A stretch of DNA of 17,054 bases, taken from assembly GCA_963975265.1 (NCBI GenBank), contig CAXBGT010000127.1, positions 1-17,054 on the forward strand. Direction: 5' to 3'. The DNA comes from CAJXUU01 sp963975265. GTDB taxonomy: Bacteria > Bacteroidota > Bacteroidia > Chitinophagales > Saprospiraceae. Below, piece after piece: positions 13,761 to 17,054 of the stretch (its first letter is position 1; every line of letters begins with the position of its first letter). The position numbers were made by a program, and so were the translations under genes. Under the pieces are notes generated by a model. That model ran no database searches. It was given only the letters and a program-made list of their open reading frames with translations, and was not told where the DNA came from.

Positions 13761-15197
13761 CTACATATTCATAAATCCAATGGGGCTATCAGGTGATGTC
13801 ACCGAATAGAAATTTCCTAGATTAGGGAATATATCAAGCAACCCACTTTTTGGTACGTTATACCACATGGCTAACTCTGCAAAGTATTCATCGGCGGAAG
13901 TCGTAGGTACCAATACTCCATTGCCAATTTCTAACATCGAGTCTAAAGCCAGTTGCGGATATTGGCCATATATTTTTTGACCATTTACTGCTCCACCCAT
14001 AGCAAACACATTTCCACCCCAAGCATGATCTGTTCCATTTCCATTAGAAATTAGTGTTCTAGAGAATTCAGATACTGAGAATGTTGTGACTTTATCAGAT
14101 ATTCCTAATTCCTCCATTGCCAAATTGAATGAATTTAAAGCACCATCTACCTCAGATAGCAATGCGCCCTGAGTGTCTAATAGTTCATCATGATTGTCCC
14201 ATCCACCGTATTCAACAAAGAAGACTTGACGTTTCATACCTAATTCTTGACGTATATTAATGGTATTTGCAATCATTTTGAAAGCATTTGATAAATTTGT
14301 TAATTCAAATTCTGTGGATACTGGAGTTGCATTATCCATAGCTGCCTGGAATTGAATATTTCCATCCCGTGCTGTTTTTACAGTTTTTGCATATGTTTTC
14401 TTAAAAATATCTTGATATTGAGCATCGATTATATTGTCGACGGCTTCTGTTCTCAATTGACTTTCTAGCCATTCATCGCCATATCCATTCATGCTATTTG
14501 CACCATATACCGGGTTGATCGCGTACTCTACACTATTCAGTCCTGTCTGAAATACATTACTTCCAGATAAAGAGATGTTCATGGAAATATTAGGATTGGT
14601 ATCAGGCCCATTAGGTAGAGAGTTTAATAAATCTACCATTTTTCCACCCCATCCCGTCGCAACTCTATCATGAGGTACGGATGTTTGCCAATGCATCACT
14701 TGGTCAGAATGTGAAAATAGCCCTAGTGGTAAATCTGCAGATCCATCGAAGACAGTCGCTTTTGTTGTTGGTTCTATTAATGTTCCAATATTCGAAATAA
14801 ACGCCAATTTTCCAGCATCAAACATAGAAGCCATGTTCGGCATGTTTGGATTTACTCCAAATGTCTTGCCCGGAGTGTTAGTTGGGTTTATTGATATTAT
14901 TTCATTTTGAGGAATGGCTTGATTTGACCTTACTGTAGAATATTCATTATAGTCACTAGTGCCTGTAGGTATTAGAATGTTATAAGAATCACTCCCACCA
15001 GAAAGAAGAAGACAGACTACCGCCTTATAGTCATCAAATGGATTAGAAGGCGTCAGGTACGGAAAATTTAAAGCCGCAGATGCATTCATAGCCTTTAAAT
15101 TCATGACTGTTGAGAATAATGTTGTTAGCCCCATTGCAGCACAACTTGCTTGTCCCAAAAACGTTCTTCTCTTTATTTTATGATGGTGATGTCCCAT
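13761..15197 (-). CDS. DUF1501 family protein with probable Tat signal
   Basis: Exported protein of the DUF1501 family, which is distantly related to sulfatases and alkaline phosphatases; no reaction is established. The 478-residue product opens with MGHHHHKIKRRTFLGQ: a natural His4 run, then a twin-arginine motif (Arg10-Arg11, RRTFLG) and a hydrophobic stretch to about residue 41, so Tat export is likely. Family segments are LLLSGGSDSYNILIP (63-77), FSHSDQVMHWQT (161-172), GWDNHDEL (332-339), SEFSRT (376-381) and GTDHAWGGNVFAMGGAV (388-404). The Asp/His residues in these are the probable metal site. There is no C-terminal T9SS tail. It starts 28 bases after the DUF1800 gene and is surely co-transcribed with it. 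Confidence 0.93.
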   Translation of the reverse strand: MGHHHHKIKRRTFLGQASCAAMGLTTLFSTVMNLKAMNASAALNFPYLTPSNPFDDYKAVVCLLLSGGSDSYNILIPTGTSDYNEYSTVRSNQAIPQNEIISINPTNTPGKTFGVNPNMPNMASMFDAGKLAFISNIGTLIEPTTKATVFDGSADLPLGLFSHSDQVMHWQTSVPHDRVATGWGGKMVDLLNSLPNGPDTNPNISMNISLSGSNVFQTGLNSVEYAINPVYGANSMNGYGDEWLESQLRTEAVDNIIDAQYQDIFKKTYAKTVKTARDGNIQFQAAMDNATPVSTEFELTNLSNAFKMIANTINIRQELGMKRQVFFVEYGGWDNHDELLDTQGALLSEVDGALNSFNLAMEELGISDKVTTFSVSEFSRTLISNGNGTDHAWGGNVFAMGGAVNGQKIYGQYPQLALDSMLEIGNGVLVPTTSADEYFAELAMWYNVPKSGLLDIFPNLGNFYSVTSPDSPIGFMNM

Positions 15198-15225
15198 GAT
15201 TTTTTGTTTAATGTTGTTGCTATGA

Positions 15226-17034
15226 TTAATGCATTATATTGAAGTCAGGAGAGACCAAAATATAATAAATGGCAGCCCGAATTCTTTCCTCTTGCCATAG
15301 AATAGGATCACCCCACGGCGAATCTGTAGCTTGCAGGATAGGGATAATATTATCTCTCGTTTGATCTGATAATTGACCAAATGTCAGAAGCTTATCCAGC
15401 TTATTAACAAGAAGTTCAGGTTCATCTGCGAGAGGCATAAAAGGCTGGATATCCAAAGAAACAGCTGTTTCTAAACCCACGTCCTCCCAACTATTAAAAA
15501 ATGTCCCACCCCAATAGTTAGCTAAATACCAAAATTGATTGATCGAAGAAATTGCTTTTGAAGTATTATGTAATTTGAATTCTGGGGCAGTCATATTTTG
15601 TTCTGCTATATCCCCAATAGGTTGAAAATCTGGAAGGTAAAAATTGAATACTGTTGGAGCTGATAAAATATGTTGTCCAGTGTTATTGGAAAAATCATAT
15701 CCTTGTGACCAGTATCTACCATTGGGAACGTTTAAGGGCATGATTCTAGCAAAAGAAGATATTTTCATCATTGGTTCTTTAGCTCTTCCAGCATTTGCAG
15801 CTAACATTGCCTGTCCACTTCTAGCTTCTTCATCTAGGAGAATAGCTTTTATTACTGCCTGCATATCACCCCTTACTCCACTTCCATTGTCATTGAATGC
15901 ATTGGTAACTCTATTTACATATTCAGGTGATGGGTTTGATTTTACAAGTCTCTTTATCAGCAGCTTTCCAACGAAAGGTCCTACATTAGCATGATTGAAT
16001 AGGTTGTCAATCGCCATGCTAATGTCAGTCATTCCTGTCTGGTTCGCTGGAAGCACTTCTCCATTCAACAAATATTTCTCCTCGGTTTCATGGAAGTCTT
16101 CGTACATGACCATCGGTACATCTTTCACCGCCGCCCAAATATCCAATCCGAAAAACGGTTGATACGGCCAGTTATTTGGATCGATGATTTCACCTATGCC
16201 TAATCCTGTAAACACTTTTGCGAATTCTTGAATATCATTTTGATCATAGGTAGGAATTTCATCTCCATTACCGTCTATCATCCTTGTGCCATCTGGATTC
16301 AATTCATACAATCCAATCGTAAACAATTGCATAATCTCTCTGGCATAATTTTCATCAGGACTAGTATTTGCTTCCGGATTTTCTTTGGCATTATTTAGAT
16401 GACTCAAATAGTATCCCATCTGTATAGACAGCGAAACTTCTTCAAGTAAATCTCTATAATTCCCAAATGAATGATCTAATAATATATCATAATATCCTGT
16501 CATTGCACTCCCCCAATCTCCTAAATCAGAATTACTGGACACCACAAGAATTTGACTTAGTGAATGAGCGATTTTATGTCTCAAGAAATCATTATTGGTC
16601 ATAATGGTTTCCCAATAGGAATAGTCAAAATGTAATTTGTATGGACCAAAAATGTTATTAGGATCTACTCCTTGGCCAATGTAATATGCAATTATTTCAT
16701 CCCAGATAGCTTCCATTTCTGGTGTGAGATAAGATGGCGGCTTTGTGAATTCATTTTCTAACCAAGCATCAAAATCACTGTTAGTTGCAAGAAGTTCTTC
16801 TATCATCAGTTCAGAAGGTCCCATTGTAGCATGTTGTAAAAACCTTGAAGCTGCAAAGTATTTGCTATCCATCCCACTCCCTGAAAGTGTGTTCTCAGCG
16901 GGGGATTTAGCATTGCTACTGCTGGCAGTTACCGTGGTGCCTATATCATGACCAGCTCCAAGATAATCTGTATACGATTGACCCATCAGACCAAAAGGAA
17001 GCAGCATGCAAAATATTTTAACTAGTTTATTCAT
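15226..17034 (-). CDS. DUF1800 family secreted protein
   Basis: A 602-residue exported protein of the DUF1800 family, whose function is unknown. A Sec signal peptide covers 1-18 (KIFCMLLPFGLMG, cleavage near GQSYTDY). Family signatures are AASRFLQHATMGPS (61-74), FLRHKIAHSLSQILVVSS (150-167), YYLSHLNNAKENPEANTSPD (208-227) with ENYAREIMQLFTIGLYELNP after it, and FVGKLLIKRLVKSNPSP in the second half. Length is normal and the frame is intact. It has no T9SS tail. It is the first gene of a two-gene operon with DUF1501; such pairs occur in many bacteria. Its promoter must lie at or beyond the right edge of the window, since only 20 bases precede the ATG. A secreted protein that works with the DUF1501 partner is the natural inference from the pairing. 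Confidence 0.93.
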   Translation of the reverse strand: MNKLVKIFCMLLPFGLMGQSYTDYLGAGHDIGTTVTASSSNAKSPAENTLSGSGMDSKYFAASRFLQHATMGPSELMIEELLATNSDFDAWLENEFTKPPSYLTPEMEAIWDEIIAYYIGQGVDPNNIFGPYKLHFDYSYWETIMTNNDFLRHKIAHSLSQILVVSSNSDLGDWGSAMTGYYDILLDHSFGNYRDLLEEVSLSIQMGYYLSHLNNAKENPEANTSPDENYAREIMQLFTIGLYELNPDGTRMIDGNGDEIPTYDQNDIQEFAKVFTGLGIGEIIDPNNWPYQPFFGLDIWAAVKDVPMVMYEDFHETEEKYLLNGEVLPANQTGMTDISMAIDNLFNHANVGPFVGKLLIKRLVKSNPSPEYVNRVTNAFNDNGSGVRGDMQAVIKAILLDEEARSGQAMLAANAGRAKEPMMKISSFARIMPLNVPNGRYWSQGYDFSNNTGQHILSAPTVFNFYLPDFQPIGDIAEQNMTAPEFKLHNTSKAISSINQFWYLANYWGGTFFNSWEDVGLETAVSLDIQPFMPLADEPELLVNKLDKLLTFGQLSDQTRDNIIPILQATDSPWGDPILWQEERIRAAIYYILVSPDFNIMH

Positions 17035-17054
17035 CAGTTATTATTTTCAATTTT

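Noticed and set aside
15644..15994. Plus-strand 116-codon frame opposite DUF1800
   Set aside because: It lies wholly within the well-supported DUF1800 gene and has no recognisable motif.

Overview
The window comes from a Bacteroidota chromosome, possibly of the Saprospiria or Cytophagia type; this placement rests on gene content, not phylogeny. The DNA is AT-rich and lacks Shine-Dalgarno sites. Several genes are preceded by a TAnnTTTG/A element (the Bacteroidota -7 box). Clade markers are a TonB-dependent receptor with an N-terminal carboxypeptidase-regulatory-like domain, a secreted protein with a type IX secretion (T9SS) C-terminal tail, the lysine-rich protein that precedes secG in this phylum, DUF6428 in an arsenic operon, and a DUF1800/DUF1501 pair.

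Layout. 1-1.76 kb: the 3' part of a very charged protein, then secG and a strong terminator. 1.8-2.2 kb: a DUF1330 protein. 2.36-3.87 kb: an arsenic-type operon (arsR, DUF6428, thioredoxin-type arsenate reductase) with a palindromic operator overlapping its promoter; no arsenite pump follows, only a short LysE-like remnant. 4.09-4.56 kb: a DMP19/DUF4375-like protein, then about 470 bp without a gene. 5.0-8.3 kb, minus strand: rpe followed by a TonB-dependent receptor. 8.56-9.94 kb, minus strand: DUF2452, and a VOC protein closely followed by a cupin. 10.0-10.6 kb: degenerate DNA with the N-terminal stub of an AAA-type ATPase. 10.6-11.9 kb: a CPA1 sodium/proton antiporter. 11.9-12.3 kb, minus strand: a second copy of the VOC gene, broken by one missing base. 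12.36-13.67 kb: a secreted cyanophycinase-like peptidase with a T9SS tail. 13.76-17.03 kb, minus strand: the DUF1800-DUF1501 operon, converging on the peptidase gene across a shared terminator.

The genes form small independent modules: protein export (SecG), arsenate sensing and reduction, pentose phosphate metabolism with an outer-membrane receptor, ion homeostasis, and exported proteins using Sec/T9SS and probably Tat. The region from 9.5 to 12.36 kb looks recently rearranged: a duplicated gene flanks an ATPase stub and the antiporter.

I found no CRISPR array, rRNA, tRNA, intact transposon or convincing new defence system. The observations I rate highest are the single-base-broken VOC paralog, the cysteine-rich tails shared by ArsR and DUF6428 in an operon lacking a pump, and the exported DUF1800/DUF1501 pair with its polyhistidine Tat leader.
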